In this document: piece by piece, positions 1 through 9,417 of the stretch
Layout of the letters: every line of letters starts with the position of its first letter
How positions within the stretch are numbered: the first letter of the stretch is position 1
Assembly: GCF_900148835.1 (NCBI RefSeq)
Contig: NZ_FRYK01000003.1
Location: 62,001-126,000, forward strand
Reading direction: 5' to 3'
DNA length: 64,000 bases
Source: Flavobacterium cucumis
Lineage (GTDB): Bacteria; Bacteroidota; Bacteroidia; Flavobacteriales; Flavobacteriaceae
Notes under the pieces: generated by a model
What the model saw: the letters and a program-made list of their open reading frames with translations, nothing else
Told to the model about the DNA's origin: nothing
The model's database searches: none
Position numbers and translations under genes: made by a program

Positions 1-2
1 TT

Positions 3-1565
3 TTAATCAAATACAATAAAATTATAAGCTCCTATGTCAGATGGATTAGTCCTAGAATTGTTCAAAATATCATTAAAAGTAGAGTAGGTATAATTTCCCA
101 TTCCTTTGGCGGCTGAGTTTTCTCCTATAATCAATTCATTATTACGAGCGTCTTTAAAATCGGGTGTATTGGAAATTTGGTTAACAGCAATCAAACAATC
201 TTCAAACAAACTTGAATTAGAAAAATTATAAAGAGGATTGTTTGAAAATTGATTACTAAAATCAATAAACTTTATCAAACAATGATTGAAATTATAGTTG
301 AATACACTACCTACTTTTATTAACGATAAACTAAAATTATTTGAGCCATAAAGCAAACAATTTTTGAAGCTGGCTTTTGTTAAGGCTGTTTCACTTGTTT
401 CACTAAGATTTTCATTGCTTAGGACTACACACGTTTGATTAGATGTTGGCCAATAATTCGCAAAAGTACAATGGGTAAAATCATAACTTCCTCCAAATGT
501 TCCAGCAAATGAAGCTTGACCACAATTATTGATCACTACATTTCGACCTTCTATATTTCCTGTTCGAGCTAAAATTCCAACATTAGAACAATTGTAAATC
601 TGTGTGTTTTCCATAACAAGTGTAGGTGTTGAAGTACCATCATTTCCTGACACTAAAATTCCAACGGTTGCATTTTTTATGGTAAGATTTGAAAATTGAT
701 TATTAGTGCTTCCTTGTGTTAACCAAATAGTGCCCCATTGACCAGGAGTTTCAGAAAAGTTGGGCTCTAGTCGATCCCCTTCAAAAATTACTTCATTTTC
801 CAAAGTAGCCGTAGTGGAGTTTGATCCATTCACATGTATAGAGGCATTATTGGCAACAATTAAACCAGACTCGGAATGAAAATGAATTCTTGCACCTGCA
901 TCAACTATTAATGTTTTGTTTGAAGGAACAGCAGCATAACCATAAATGACATAAGGTTTGGTATTGTTCCAATGCAATTCATCTCCATTAATTGGATTGG
1001 TTTCTTCTAGAAATCTACCCCTAATCCTAATTGGATTTCCATCTTCATCAATTCCTAAATTAAGTTCGTCGTATGTATAGGTTTCATCTGGATTTTGAAT
1101 CCTGCCAGGATAAATAAAATAAGCATCTTGAATTAAGGTAACCAATTCCACTTTTTGATGATTTGGATGGGTTTCTTCCCCAAATAATATTTGATCGGTA
1201 TACAAAAAATCGGAAGGATTAGTATCCGCTACTTGAGCAGTGACCGAAATAAAAATAAAAAGACTGTCTTTTGCTAATAGTTCAACATTTTCAAAAATTT
1301 GTCCCGCCATGCCGTCTACCATCAATCTATATTTTGAGGTGGTTTCATTTGCAAGTTTAATTGTTGGAATGGAGATGTTTTTATCACTCTTATTGTAAAC
1401 CTTAAGCGTATAGGTGCTAGAACTAGTATTGGTGAAAACAGTATCTAAGTAAACAGTGTCTTTAGAAAAAGCTAGGTTTCCCACATTTGATTCAAATTCA
1501 AAATCATTACGACATGATGTTAGTGAGATTGTTAAAACCAAAAGTAAAAGTAAATAGCGATACAT
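3..1565 (-). CDS. Probable surface-exposed lipoprotein with beta-helix-like body
   Basis: The 520-residue protein begins with a lipoprotein signal peptide ending in LTSC, so Cys18 is the predicted lipidated residue. The residues just after it (RNDFE) resemble the surface-export signal described for Flavobacterium lipoproteins (SDDFE-like), which suggests transport to the outside of the outer membrane. Roughly residues 25-120 look like a beta-sandwich. About 215-440 is rich in Asn, Gly, Ser and Thr with recurring short hydrophobic strands, as in right-handed beta-helix proteins. No catalytic motif was recognised. The stop codon lies at the very start of the window, so the gene is complete but its downstream context is unseen. 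Confidence 0.8.
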   Translation of the reverse strand: MYRYLLLLLVLTISLTSCRNDFEFESNVGNLAFSKDTVYLDTVFTNTSSSTYTLKVYNKSDKNISIPTIKLANETTSKYRLMVDGMAGQIFENVELLAKDSLFIFISVTAQVADTNPSDFLYTDQILFGEETHPNHQKVELVTLIQDAYFIYPGRIQNPDETYTYDELNLGIDEDGNPIRIRGRFLEETNPINGDELHWNNTKPYVIYGYAAVPSNKTLIVDAGARIHFHSESGLIVANNASIHVNGSNSTTATLENEVIFEGDRLEPNFSETPGQWGTIWLTQGSTNNQFSNLTIKNATVGILVSGNDGTSTPTLVMENTQIYNCSNVGILARTGNIEGRNVVINNCGQASFAGTFGGSYDFTHCTFANYWPTSNQTCVVLSNENLSETSETALTKASFKNCLLYGSNNFSLSLIKVGSVFNYNFNHCLIKFIDFSNQFSNNPLYNFSNSSLFEDCLIAVNQISNTPDFKDARNNELIIGENSAAKGMGNYTYSTFNDILNNSRTNPSDIGAYNFIVFD

Positions 1566-1685
1566 GAAAATGGAATTTTTGTAAAAGTAATTATTTATTT
1601 TGCTCAGGCATAAAAATACTTATTAAAACGTTAATTCTACTAAAATATTCTATTTGGAATGATTAATTTTACAAAAAATATAATT

Positions 1686-2111
1686 ATGATTTTTGATAGA
1701 GAGAAAATGCTACAATTGTGTAACGATTGGAGCAAAAATACTTTAATGAATACTTTAGAAATTGTATATACAGATGCAGGGGAAGATTTTCTTACAGCAA
1801 CTATGCCTGTAAATCCTAGAGTGCATCAACCGATGGGTTTATTACATGGAGGTGCATCAGTAGCATTAGCAGAAAGTGTTGGAAGCGCTGCTTCTCTTAT
1901 GTTTGTAAATCCCGAAAAACAAGAAGTTAGAGGTATTGAGATTTCAGCCAATCATTTGAAAAGTAAGCGTGAAGGAATGGTTACTGCTACAGCAAAAATC
2001 ATTCACAAAGGGGCGAGTTTGCATTTATGGGAAATTAGAATTGTGGATGAAGAAGGGAAATTAATTTCACTTTGTAAGCTTACCAATATGGTATTATCAA
2101 GAAGGTCATGA
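1686..2111 (+). CDS. PaaI-type hotdog thioesterase, candidate DHNA-CoA thioesterase
   Basis: A single hotdog domain of about 141 residues contains the PaaI/YbgC-like stretch HQPMGLLHGGASVALAESVG (roughly residues 44-63), where the HGG helix forms the acyl-CoA site. The frame opens at 1659, but the ATG at 1686 gives the usual family length and removes an unlikely N-terminal tail. The stop overlaps the isochorismate synthase start by four bases (ATGA). Because of that coupling the best inferred role is hydrolysis of 1,4-dihydroxy-2-naphthoyl-CoA in menaquinone synthesis. A general acyl-CoA thioesterase remains possible. Confidence 0.85.
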   Translation: MIFDREKMLQLCNDWSKNTLMNTLEIVYTDAGEDFLTATMPVNPRVHQPMGLLHGGASVALAESVGSAASLMFVNPEKQEVRGIEISANHLKSKREGMVTATAKIIHKGASLHLWEIRIVDEEGKLISLCKLTNMVLSRRS

Positions 2112-3151
2112 TACAACTTTTGGATGTCATACAAAAGCAACTAAACCTAAAACTTCCGTTTGTTTGTTATTTAAAACCCAATTCATTTGATTGGAATTTA
2201 ATTGTTCAGCACACGGACGAATTGGTTACTTTTAATGGACAAAAAGGTTTTGTTTTTTTTCCTTTCGAAAAAGGAAATAAAATTGTAATTCCATTTAAAA
2301 AGGACTGTTTTAGTTCAGGTAGTTTGGCTTTTTCCGAAGACACAATTTTAAGAAAAGCTACTTATGAATTCAACAACACGGAGAAAGAAGCTTTTGAAAA
2401 ATTAGTAGCTAGAGGTATTGAAAGTATTGAGGATGGAATTTTTCAAAAAGTTGTACTCTCGAGGAAGATAGTTATAAAAGCATTTATTTCAGAAATTGCA
2501 ACGTTCAAAAATTTAATTTTCACTTATCCAAATGCTTTTCGTTACCTGTTTTTTCACCCTAAAGTAGGTTTGTGGATGGGGGCTACACCAGAGCAATTAA
2601 TACAAATAAATGACAGTCACTTTGAAACTGTAGCTTTAGCTGGAACCCAACTTTACTCAGAAAATATTACATGGAGTAAGAAAGAGGTTGAGGAACAACA
2701 AATAGTTACAGATTTTATAGTCCAAAGTATTGAAGGTAAGGTCAAACATTTTGAGGTTTCTGAAAGTAACACCGTTCAAGCAGGAAATTTAGCGCATATT
2801 AAATCAATAATTTCTGGGGAGTTAACTAATGATTATACTCCAAGTGAAATTGTGGAAGATTTACATCCCACTCCAGCAGTATGTGGTTTGCCAAAAGAGG
2901 AATCGAAAGCGTTTATTTTATCGAATGAGCGCTATGACAGAGCCTATTATACTGGCTTTTTAGGGGAATGGAATATGAATAAAAATACGGATTTATTTGT
3001 GAATTTACGTTGTTTACAAGTCGAAGCGCACGCAGTCAATATTTATGTTGGATGTGGTATAACCAAAGACAGTAATCCTGAGAAAGAATTTTTTGAAACA
3101 GAAAATAAATCATTTACGATGCGTACTATTTTAGTAAATAAAAAGGTCTAG
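2108..3151 (+). CDS. menF: Isochorismate synthase (menaquinone pathway)
   Basis: This chorismate-binding enzyme of 347 residues converts chorismate to isochorismate, the entry step to menaquinone. Visible family motifs are ETVALAGTQ, LHPTPAVCGLP and the C-terminal block ERYDRAYYTGFLGEW followed by CGITKDSNPEKEFFETENK, which carries the Mg-binding glutamates. It is shorter than the E. coli MenF and EntC proteins because the N-terminal part is reduced. It is translationally coupled to the preceding thioesterase and ends inside a strong hairpin. A siderophore role (EntC) is less likely, since no siderophore genes are nearby. Confidence 0.9.
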   Translation: MIQLLDVIQKQLNLKLPFVCYLKPNSFDWNLIVQHTDELVTFNGQKGFVFFPFEKGNKIVIPFKKDCFSSGSLAFSEDTILRKATYEFNNTEKEAFEKLVARGIESIEDGIFQKVVLSRKIVIKAFISEIATFKNLIFTYPNAFRYLFFHPKVGLWMGATPEQLIQINDSHFETVALAGTQLYSENITWSKKEVEEQQIVTDFIVQSIEGKVKHFEVSESNTVQAGNLAHIKSIISGELTNDYTPSEIVEDLHPTPAVCGLPKEESKAFILSNERYDRAYYTGFLGEWNMNKNTDLFVNLRCLQVEAHAVNIYVGCGITKDSNPEKEFFETENKSFTMRTILVNKKV

Positions 3152-3170
3152 TTTTAAACTAGACCTTTTT
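3140..3170. terminator. Bidirectional terminator between menF and ribB
   Basis: A perfect 15-bp inverted repeat with a one-base centre starts with AAAAAGG and ends with CCTTTTT. It sits between the convergent menF and ribB genes and contains the menF stop codon in its left arm. The A/T-rich outer ends give a U-tract on either strand. Confidence 0.85.
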
Positions 3171-3174
3171 ATTC

Positions 3175-4308
3175 TTAATAACTTACATATTCTGTAATTT
3201 CAAGACCATATCCAATCATACCTACTCGTTTGGTTTGAGCCGAACTGTTTGATAATAGTTCAATTTTAGAAATATCTAAATCATGAAGTATTTGTGCTCC
3301 GATTCCAAAGTCTTTACTGTCCATTTTAATTTGTGGAGCTCTCATTTCTCCTTGGTTTTGTAGCGTTTTTAATTCAGTAATTCGGTCCAATAATTCTAGT
3401 GATTTTACTTCCTGATTGATAAAAATTATGGCCCCTTTTTCAGCTTCATTTATTTTGTTGAAAATATCATCTAGTTTTTTGTCATTGTCACTAGTTAGCG
3501 TGCCTAAAATATCATTATTAACCTGAGTTGTATTAATACGGGTTAATACGGGTTCTCCTGAATTCCAAGTTCCTTTTGTCAATGCAATATGAACTTGTTT
3601 GTTAGTGGTTTGTAAATAGGCACGCATTCTAAAAGTTCCAAAACGAGTTTGAACATCAAAGTCCTCTTTCTTTTGAATCAAACTATCGTGTTGCATGCGG
3701 TAAGCCACTAAATCTTCAATAGAAACCAACTTTAGATCGAATTTTTTAGCTACTTCAACAAGTTCAGGCAAACGTGCCATCGTTCCATCTTCATTCATGA
3801 TTTCAACAATTACTCCTGCAGGTTTGAATCCTGCTAAACGAGCAAAATCTATAGCGGCCTCGGTGTGCCCGGTTCTTCTCAAAACACCACCTTGTTTAGC
3901 AATTAGCGGGAAAATATGTCCTGGGCGTGCTAAATCAAAAGGTTTTGTTTCGGGATCTATCAAAGCTTGAATTGTTTTCGCTCTATCAGATGCTGAAATA
4001 CCTGTTGATACTCCGTTTCCTTTTAAGTCGACAGAAACAGTGAAAGCAGTTTCCATGTGATCCGTGTTGTTACGTACCATAGCATGCAGGTCTAGTTCCT
4101 TACAACGTGACTCTGTTAATGGTGCGCAAATTAATCCCCTACCATGGGTTGCCATGAAGTTAATCATTTCTGGTGTTACTTTTTCGGCTGCAGCCAAGAA
4201 GTCACCTTCATTTTCTCTATCTTCATCATCTACTACTATAATTACTTTTCCTTGACGGATGTCTTCAATAGCTTCTTCAATCGTGTTTAGTTGTATGTTT
4301 TTAGACAT
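3175..4308 (-). CDS. ribB: 3,4-dihydroxy-2-butanone 4-phosphate synthase with degenerate GTP cyclohydrolase II domain
   Basis: The N-terminal half (about residues 1-205) is an intact RibB domain with the acidic metal/substrate loop [11 protein letters not shown] at 27-37 and RTGHTEA further on. It makes the four-carbon riboflavin precursor from ribulose 5-phosphate. The C-terminal half aligns with RibA ([32 protein letters not shown]) but contains no cysteine, so the three zinc-binding Cys of GTP cyclohydrolase II are missing. GTP cyclohydrolase II activity is therefore unlikely and a separate RibA is expected elsewhere. It is the last gene of the ftsK-lolA-lpt run, 9 bases after the permease. 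Confidence 0.92.
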   Translation of the reverse strand: MSKNIQLNTIEEAIEDIRQGKVIIVVDDEDRENEGDFLAAAEKVTPEMINFMATHGRGLICAPLTESRCKELDLHAMVRNNTDHMETAFTVSVDLKGNGVSTGISASDRAKTIQALIDPETKPFDLARPGHIFPLIAKQGGVLRRTGHTEAAIDFARLAGFKPAGVIVEIMNEDGTMARLPELVEVAKKFDLKLVSIEDLVAYRMQHDSLIQKKEDFDVQTRFGTFRMRAYLQTTNKQVHIALTKGTWNSGEPVLTRINTTQVNNDILGTLTSDNDKKLDDIFNKINEAEKGAIIFINQEVKSLELLDRITELKTLQNQGEMRAPQIKMDSKDFGIGAQILHDLDISKIELLSNSSAQTKRVGMIGYGLEITEYVSY

Positions 4309-4317
4309 GATGCTGTA

Positions 4318-5766
4318 TTAGTTGTTGTCGTTTTTGTTTTGAGTTATTTTTGAAAATAATTTTACAAATGGGTCAGTTATCCAATCAAAGTTGATCATGA
4401 TTCCAATGTCATTCGTGGCTCTATAGGTTAAAAGTATGGCAAATGGGGTTAATACCAAAGATGACATTGAAGATCCTAGAATTGCTGGGATACTATCTTC
4501 TTGAGCCAGTTTTCTTCCAAAGGTGTTTATAAAATGGAATGTAATAAAAATCAGCATAGCAAATACGATAGGTAGCCCTAAACCTCCTTTACGAATAATT
4601 GCTCCTAGTGGTGCTCCAATAAAAAACATTAACAAGCAAGAATATGCAATTATAAATTTTTCATAAATGGCTAACCAATGATTGTTTATGCTTTTTGATT
4701 TGCTTTCTAATTCAATTTTATTGTTTTGAATATTAAAGGATATACTTGAAATATTATTTTTAGCAGTCTCAATAATCCTTCTTTTATCTGCTTCAGAAAA
4801 AATAGTTAATAAATCTTCTGTTTTGTTTGTTTTGGCTGTCTTTTCAACTTTTGGTCGCTCTCTAAAAACATCATTATTTCTTTGAATAATGTTATCTGCA
4901 TAAGAAACCATGTCTTTGTTGTAGTTTTTTTGTAAAGAATCTACAGTATATTTTAATTCGGTTACGGTTAACATTTTTTCAGAGGTAATGTCACCGTTTT
5001 CCAAGTCCGTTTGATTCAGCTTGGTTAAATCGATATTGATGACATATTTTTTAAAACTACTTTTAGCAAACGGTAATCGCTTACGTTCCTCATATTTTTT
5101 TGGATGAATGTCTTCATAGTAATACCCATCGTATAATTCTAATTGTAAATAATTAGAATTGTCTTCACTAACTAGCAATCCTCTTTTGGCTTTAATGATA
5201 GTATTGGCACCAAGCCCCATTTTATTGTTTTTCACGTGCATGGTTACTCCTTCTAAAATTTCACCATTATCTCCTGATTTTTTGTCTACTTTAATGTTAG
5301 AGGTACCTATGGTTTCAAACTGACCCTCTACAATAGCCATTGCAGGTTTTTGCTGTACAATATTTTTTCGCAAATTTATGAATCGAAATTGTGCATCAGG
5401 AATTACATTGTTAGCAAAGAAAAAAGCAATTATAGATAAAAATCCAATGCTAATGGTTAACATTTTCATGGCGCGTTGAAGCGAAATACCTGAAGATTTC
5501 ATAGCAGCGAATTCATAATTCTCAGCAAAACTACCAAAAGTCATAATAGAAGCGAGTAAAACCGATAATGGTAAAACCATAGGTACGATTGTAGGAGCGT
5601 AAAAAGATAAAAATTTAATTATAGTAAAAAAGTCCAAATCTTTACCAGCCAGTTCAGCAATGAAAAGCCAAATTCCTTGTAAAACGAATATAAAAAACAA
5701 GATTACAAATACCGAAGTAAATGTAATCATGAAAGATTTAATGATGTATTTATCTAATATTTTCAC
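4318..5766 (-). CDS. LptF/LptG-family permease (YjgP/YjgQ)
   Basis: This 482-residue membrane protein has the LptF/G plan: a group of transmembrane helices in the first ~120 residues, a large periplasmic beta-jellyroll-like region (about 130-350), and further helices at the C terminus. The N-terminal sequence MKILDKYIIKSFMITF is typical of the family. It would form the membrane part of the LptB2FG transporter that extracts lipopolysaccharide from the inner membrane. I cannot decide between LptF and LptG. It lies 10 bases downstream of the LolA-like gene and 9 bases before ribB. Confidence 0.88.
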   Translation of the reverse strand: MKILDKYIIKSFMITFTSVFVILFFIFVLQGIWLFIAELAGKDLDFFTIIKFLSFYAPTIVPMVLPLSVLLASIMTFGSFAENYEFAAMKSSGISLQRAMKMLTISIGFLSIIAFFFANNVIPDAQFRFINLRKNIVQQKPAMAIVEGQFETIGTSNIKVDKKSGDNGEILEGVTMHVKNNKMGLGANTIIKAKRGLLVSEDNSNYLQLELYDGYYYEDIHPKKYEERKRLPFAKSSFKKYVINIDLTKLNQTDLENGDITSEKMLTVTELKYTVDSLQKNYNKDMVSYADNIIQRNNDVFRERPKVEKTAKTNKTEDLLTIFSEADKRRIIETAKNNISSISFNIQNNKIELESKSKSINNHWLAIYEKFIIAYSCLLMFFIGAPLGAIIRKGGLGLPIVFAMLIFITFHFINTFGRKLAQEDSIPAILGSSMSSLVLTPFAILLTYRATNDIGIMINFDWITDPFVKLFSKITQNKNDNN

Positions 5767-5776
5767 CCGAACGAAA

Positions 5777-6421
5777 TTAGTCTAATTTATTGATGTAATA
5801 ATTAGGGTATTTTGACTTGGTAAAGGTAAAATGATTTTTCGATAATGGCTGATTTGTTTTAAAAGAATTAACAGTTAAAGTAGTTTTTGTTCCATTTTTA
5901 CCTACTTCAATAACTGTGTAAATATGTTTGGTTTGAACGTCAATACCAATTAAAATTTCTTTTCGTTGGTCTTTACTACTATTGGGTATCAATTTTACAT
6001 ATTGAATTTTTCTTCCTTTCACATTTTGAAGAATATCCCAAGCATATCGATAACCCGAATTAAAAAAGGTCAACATCTTATTTGGGGTTATGGCATTTTC
6101 ATCATTAGCATCAAAATTAGCCACGGTAATTTCTTCATCTTCTGGAACGATTGTATAAACTTTTTTTCCATCAAATATTTTAGTAACTCCCATAAAGCTA
6201 AGATTGTATAAATTCCCTTGAAGCGCTACATTACCTTTGCTTTCTTGGTTAATATTTTCTTTTGGATTATGTAGGGCGTATTTAAAATCAATCACAATAT
6301 TGTCATAGGATTTAACTTTAGAAGAAACTTCATCTAGTAATTCCTTAGCTTTTTTAGCATCTTGAGCTTGTATTGAAAAACCTAGAAGTAGTGCGATTGT
6401 AACTTGAAAAAAACGTGTCAT
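5777..6421 (-). CDS. LolA-like outer-membrane lipoprotein carrier
   Basis: The 214-residue protein has a cleavable signal peptide (MTRFFQVTIALLLGFSIQAQ) followed by one LolA fold domain. Recognisable elements are an N-terminal helix, YDNIVIDFKYALHNP, and GNLYNLSFMGVTKIFDGKKVY. It probably shuttles lipoproteins across the periplasm, although several LolA-like paralogues exist in Bacteroidota and substrates may differ. It sits between ftsK and the LptF/G permease with 10-11 base gaps, so it is almost certainly co-transcribed with them. Confidence 0.85.
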   Translation of the reverse strand: MTRFFQVTIALLLGFSIQAQDAKKAKELLDEVSSKVKSYDNIVIDFKYALHNPKENINQESKGNVALQGNLYNLSFMGVTKIFDGKKVYTIVPEDEEITVANFDANDENAITPNKMLTFFNSGYRYAWDILQNVKGRKIQYVKLIPNSSKDQRKEILIGIDVQTKHIYTVIEVGKNGTKTTLTVNSFKTNQPLSKNHFTFTKSKYPNYYINKLD

Positions 6422-6432
6422 TTTATTTACTT

Positions 6433-8946
6433 TTATTCATTATTTAAAAAATGTTCTAGAGTAGTTAAATCTGGTATTAAAACCGATCGGGCCTTGCTGC
6501 CTTCAAAAGGGCCTACAATTCCAGCAGCTTCTAATTGATCAATCAAGCGGCCTGCTCTGTTGTAGCCTAATTTTAATTTTCGTTGTATTAAAGAAGCACT
6601 TCCTTGTTGTGCTGTTACAATTACTTCTGCGGCTTCTCTAAACAAAGAATCCCTTTCGGATATGTCTATATCAAGTTTTATGCCACTTTCTTCACCCACA
6701 TATTCTGGAAGTAAATACGCTTCTGGATAAGCTTTTTGTGCTCCGATGAAATCACAAATTTTATCTACTTCAGGTGTGTCTACAAAGGCGCATTGTACTC
6801 GCACAATTTCATTTCCTTGCGTATATAATAAATCACCTCGACCTATTAATTGATCAGCACCTCCAGAATCTAAAATCGTTCTTGAATCAATTTTTGATGT
6901 TACCCGAAATGCAATTCGGGCTGGGAAGTTGGCCTTTATCATCCCTGTAATAACGTTTACCGAAGGACGTTGCGTAGCAACTATTAAATGAATTCCAATA
7001 GCACGGGCTAATTGTGCCAAACGAGCAATAGGGGTTTCCACCTCTTTACCTGCAGTCATAATTAAGTCAGCAAACTCGTCTACTACTAAAACAATATAAG
7101 GTAAAAAGCGGTGCCCATTTTCTGGATTTAATTTGCGATTTCTAAATTTTTCGTTGTACTCTTTGATGTTACGAACCATCGCATCTTTTAATAAAGAATA
7201 ACGGTTGTCCATTTCAATACATAAAGAATTTAAAGTGTTGATTACTTTTGTGTTATCAGTGATAATAGCATCTCCACCATCAGGAAGTTTCGCCAAATAG
7301 TGGCGTTCAATTTTATTGAAAAGCGTAAGCTCAACTTTTTTCGGATCCACCAAAACGAATTTTACTTCGGCAGGATGTTTTTTATACAATAATGAGGTTA
7401 ATACAGCATTTAATCCAACAGACTTTCCTTGTCCTGTAGCACCAGCCATAAGTAAATGGGGCATTTTGGCCAAATCTACCACAAATGTTTCGTTTGAAAT
7501 GGTTTTTCCTAAGGCAATTGGTAATTCCATTTCAGCGGTTTGAAACTTTGGAGAAGCTATTACACTCTTCATGGAAACCATGGTTGGATTGTTGTTAGGA
7601 ACTTCAATGCCAATAGTTCCTTTACCTGGAATCGGCGCAATGATTCGAATGCCCAAAGCTGCTAGAGATAAGGCAATATCGTCTTCTAAATTTTTGATCT
7701 TAGAAATACGAATACCTGCTTCGGGTACGATTTCGTATAAAGTAACTGTGGGGCCAACTGTGGCTTTAATTTGTGAAATACCAATACTGTAATTTTTTAA
7801 AGTATCAACAATTCTATTTTTGTTTTCTTCTAATTCGGCTTGATTGATCGTAATACCACCTGAAGAATATTCTTTTAATAAATCGATAGGAGGAAATTGG
7901 TAATTTGACAATTCTAATGTTGGGTCAAAAAGACCAAAGTCTTGTACTAATTTGGCAGCCAAGTTTTCTTCAATAACCTCTTCTTCCGCTACTTTTTCAA
8001 TTACGAAAGCGTCTTCATTTACAAAATCTTCTTTCGGAATACTTTTGTCTTCAATTGAAAAATCTTTTATTTCGGATGTTTCAGATTTAGATTTTGGGTC
8101 TAATGTCAATTCAGATGCTGATGCTATTGTTGGTTTTAAAGCTTCTTTATTGATTTCGAAATTTGACGGATAGGTTTTCAACTCGAAATTTCCCATTTTT
8201 TCTTCGTCTTCTCTCAAGACAAAGTCTTTTTTGGAATTAGTTTGTGGCGCTAATGCTATTTCCGAATGGATTTCTTCATCCTCTAGCATTATTGAATGCT
8301 CCTCTGATGGCGTAATAGTACTTTCAGCTACGGTATCTTCATTTAGCTCTGATTGTGGCTTTTCAAAAACTTTTGTAAAACTTTCGGGCGACATTTTAAT
8401 TTTGAAAACTAAGAAAAGGACTATTCCAAACAAAAGGACTAAAAGTGTTCCTGTTTTGCCAATATAATCTTGAATGTATAGATTCATTTCATATCCAACC
8501 GTTCCTCCCAGTTGAGGCATATATTCCCAGAAAAAACCAAAAATGACAGCCACGAAAATAATTAGATATAAATCCCAAAAAATACTTCTTTTTAGCTTTG
8601 ATAAAGCCATGTCTAATACTAAGTAGGCACCCATTAAAAAAAGGACTCTTACAAATAAAAAAGAAGCTACTCCGAAACCTTTGTAAAGGAAGAAGTCTGC
8701 TAGATAAGCACCAAATTTACCTAACCAATTTTCGGCTTTTACATTTCGGTTCGTTAATTCGGTAACGATATTTTGATCATTATTTCCTGTCAAAAAATAA
8801 GAAATAAAAGACAACAATAATGCTACAGAAAAGAAAATCAATAAAATACCCAGAACAAATTTCTGTTGACGATTTAAACGCCAAGAAAATTTTTCTTTGA
8901 TTTCAGAAGGAGAATTTACGGAATCTTTAGTTGTTTTTTTAGCCAT
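6433..8946 (-). CDS. ftsK: DNA translocase FtsK
   Basis: The 837-residue protein has an N-terminal membrane domain with several helices (about residues 25-190) and an acidic, low-complexity linker (about 200-340). A RecA-like motor follows with Walker A GATGQGKSVGLNAVL near residue 500 and Walker B YIVLVVDEFADLI. A winged-helix gamma domain (about 765-835) matches the KOPS-binding domain (LIQRKLKLGYNRAGRLIDQLE). It anchors at the septum and pumps chromosome ends through the closing division site. It heads the leftward operon with the LolA-like, LptF/G and ribB genes. Confidence 0.96.
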   Translation of the reverse strand: MAKKTTKDSVNSPSEIKEKFSWRLNRQQKFVLGILLIFFSVALLLSFISYFLTGNNDQNIVTELTNRNVKAENWLGKFGAYLADFFLYKGFGVASFLFVRVLFLMGAYLVLDMALSKLKRSIFWDLYLIIFVAVIFGFFWEYMPQLGGTVGYEMNLYIQDYIGKTGTLLVLLFGIVLFLVFKIKMSPESFTKVFEKPQSELNEDTVAESTITPSEEHSIMLEDEEIHSEIALAPQTNSKKDFVLREDEEKMGNFELKTYPSNFEINKEALKPTIASASELTLDPKSKSETSEIKDFSIEDKSIPKEDFVNEDAFVIEKVAEEEVIEENLAAKLVQDFGLFDPTLELSNYQFPPIDLLKEYSSGGITINQAELEENKNRIVDTLKNYSIGISQIKATVGPTVTLYEIVPEAGIRISKIKNLEDDIALSLAALGIRIIAPIPGKGTIGIEVPNNNPTMVSMKSVIASPKFQTAEMELPIALGKTISNETFVVDLAKMPHLLMAGATGQGKSVGLNAVLTSLLYKKHPAEVKFVLVDPKKVELTLFNKIERHYLAKLPDGGDAIITDNTKVINTLNSLCIEMDNRYSLLKDAMVRNIKEYNEKFRNRKLNPENGHRFLPYIVLVVDEFADLIMTAGKEVETPIARLAQLARAIGIHLIVATQRPSVNVITGMIKANFPARIAFRVTSKIDSRTILDSGGADQLIGRGDLLYTQGNEIVRVQCAFVDTPEVDKICDFIGAQKAYPEAYLLPEYVGEESGIKLDIDISERDSLFREAAEVIVTAQQGSASLIQRKLKLGYNRAGRLIDQLEAAGIVGPFEGSKARSVLIPDLTTLEHFLNNE

Positions 8947-8965
8947 GTAAACGCAACAATTTGTA

Positions 8966-8973
8966 CAAAAGTA
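8966..8973 (-). promoter_or_regulatory. -7 element (TAnnTTTG) upstream of ftsK
   Basis: On the minus strand this reads TACTTTTG, a match to the Bacteroidota -7 consensus, 20 bases upstream of the ftsK start and between ftsK and dgkA. I see no well-spaced TTTG element, so it is a weak call. Confidence 0.4.
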
Positions 8974-8979
8974 GCTAAA

Positions 8980-9354
8980 TTAAAACAAATATGGAAAATA
9001 AATAATGCAACCGATGATGATGGCTGTTATGGCTGCAAAGAATACAGCGCCAGCAGCAATGTCTTTGATAAAACCAATGCGTTCATGAAAATCAGGATGA
9101 ACAAAATCTGCTATTTTTTCTACAGCGGTGTTTAAACCTTCAATACTTAATACCAATCCGAAAACAAGAATTTGCATCATCCACTCATACCGATTTATAC
9201 CAAAGTAGCATCCTGCTATAATCATAATTATTACTATTATAGATTGCACCATGATGCTGTGCTCAGTAGTAACTAATTGTTTTGCTCCTTTAACTGCAAA
9301 AACGATACTTTTTAATCGTCCTGTAAAAAGGGTTTCGTCTTTTTTGAATTTCAT
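8980..9354 (-). CDS. dgkA: Diacylglycerol / undecaprenol kinase family protein
   Basis: This small 124-residue integral membrane protein has three hydrophobic helices and the family motif EGLNTAVEKIADFVHP (around residues 72-87), which supplies catalytic glutamates. It phosphorylates lipid alcohols (undecaprenol or diacylglycerol) with ATP, feeding cell-wall lipid carrier or phosphatidate pools. It lies 33 bases upstream of ftsK in the same direction and may share its transcript. Gram-positive members with similar motifs prefer undecaprenol, so the substrate is not settled. Confidence 0.88.
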   Translation of the reverse strand: MKFKKDETLFTGRLKSIVFAVKGAKQLVTTEHSIMVQSIIVIIMIIAGCYFGINRYEWMMQILVFGLVLSIEGLNTAVEKIADFVHPDFHERIGFIKDIAAGAVFFAAITAIIIGCIIYFPYLF

Positions 9355-9373
9355 TTGTATGGTAGTTAAAAAG

Positions 9374-9409
9374 ACTGTCCTAAAATCAAATTAATAATTT
9401 TAGGACAGT
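9374..9409 (-). terminator. Terminator downstream of tpx
   Basis: A perfect 13-bp inverted repeat (arms ACTGTCCTAAAAT) with a 10-base loop lies just after the tpx stop codon. It is followed on the minus strand by a T-rich run, so it should separate tpx from dgkA. Confidence 0.75.
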
Positions 9410-9417
9410 TGTACTTT

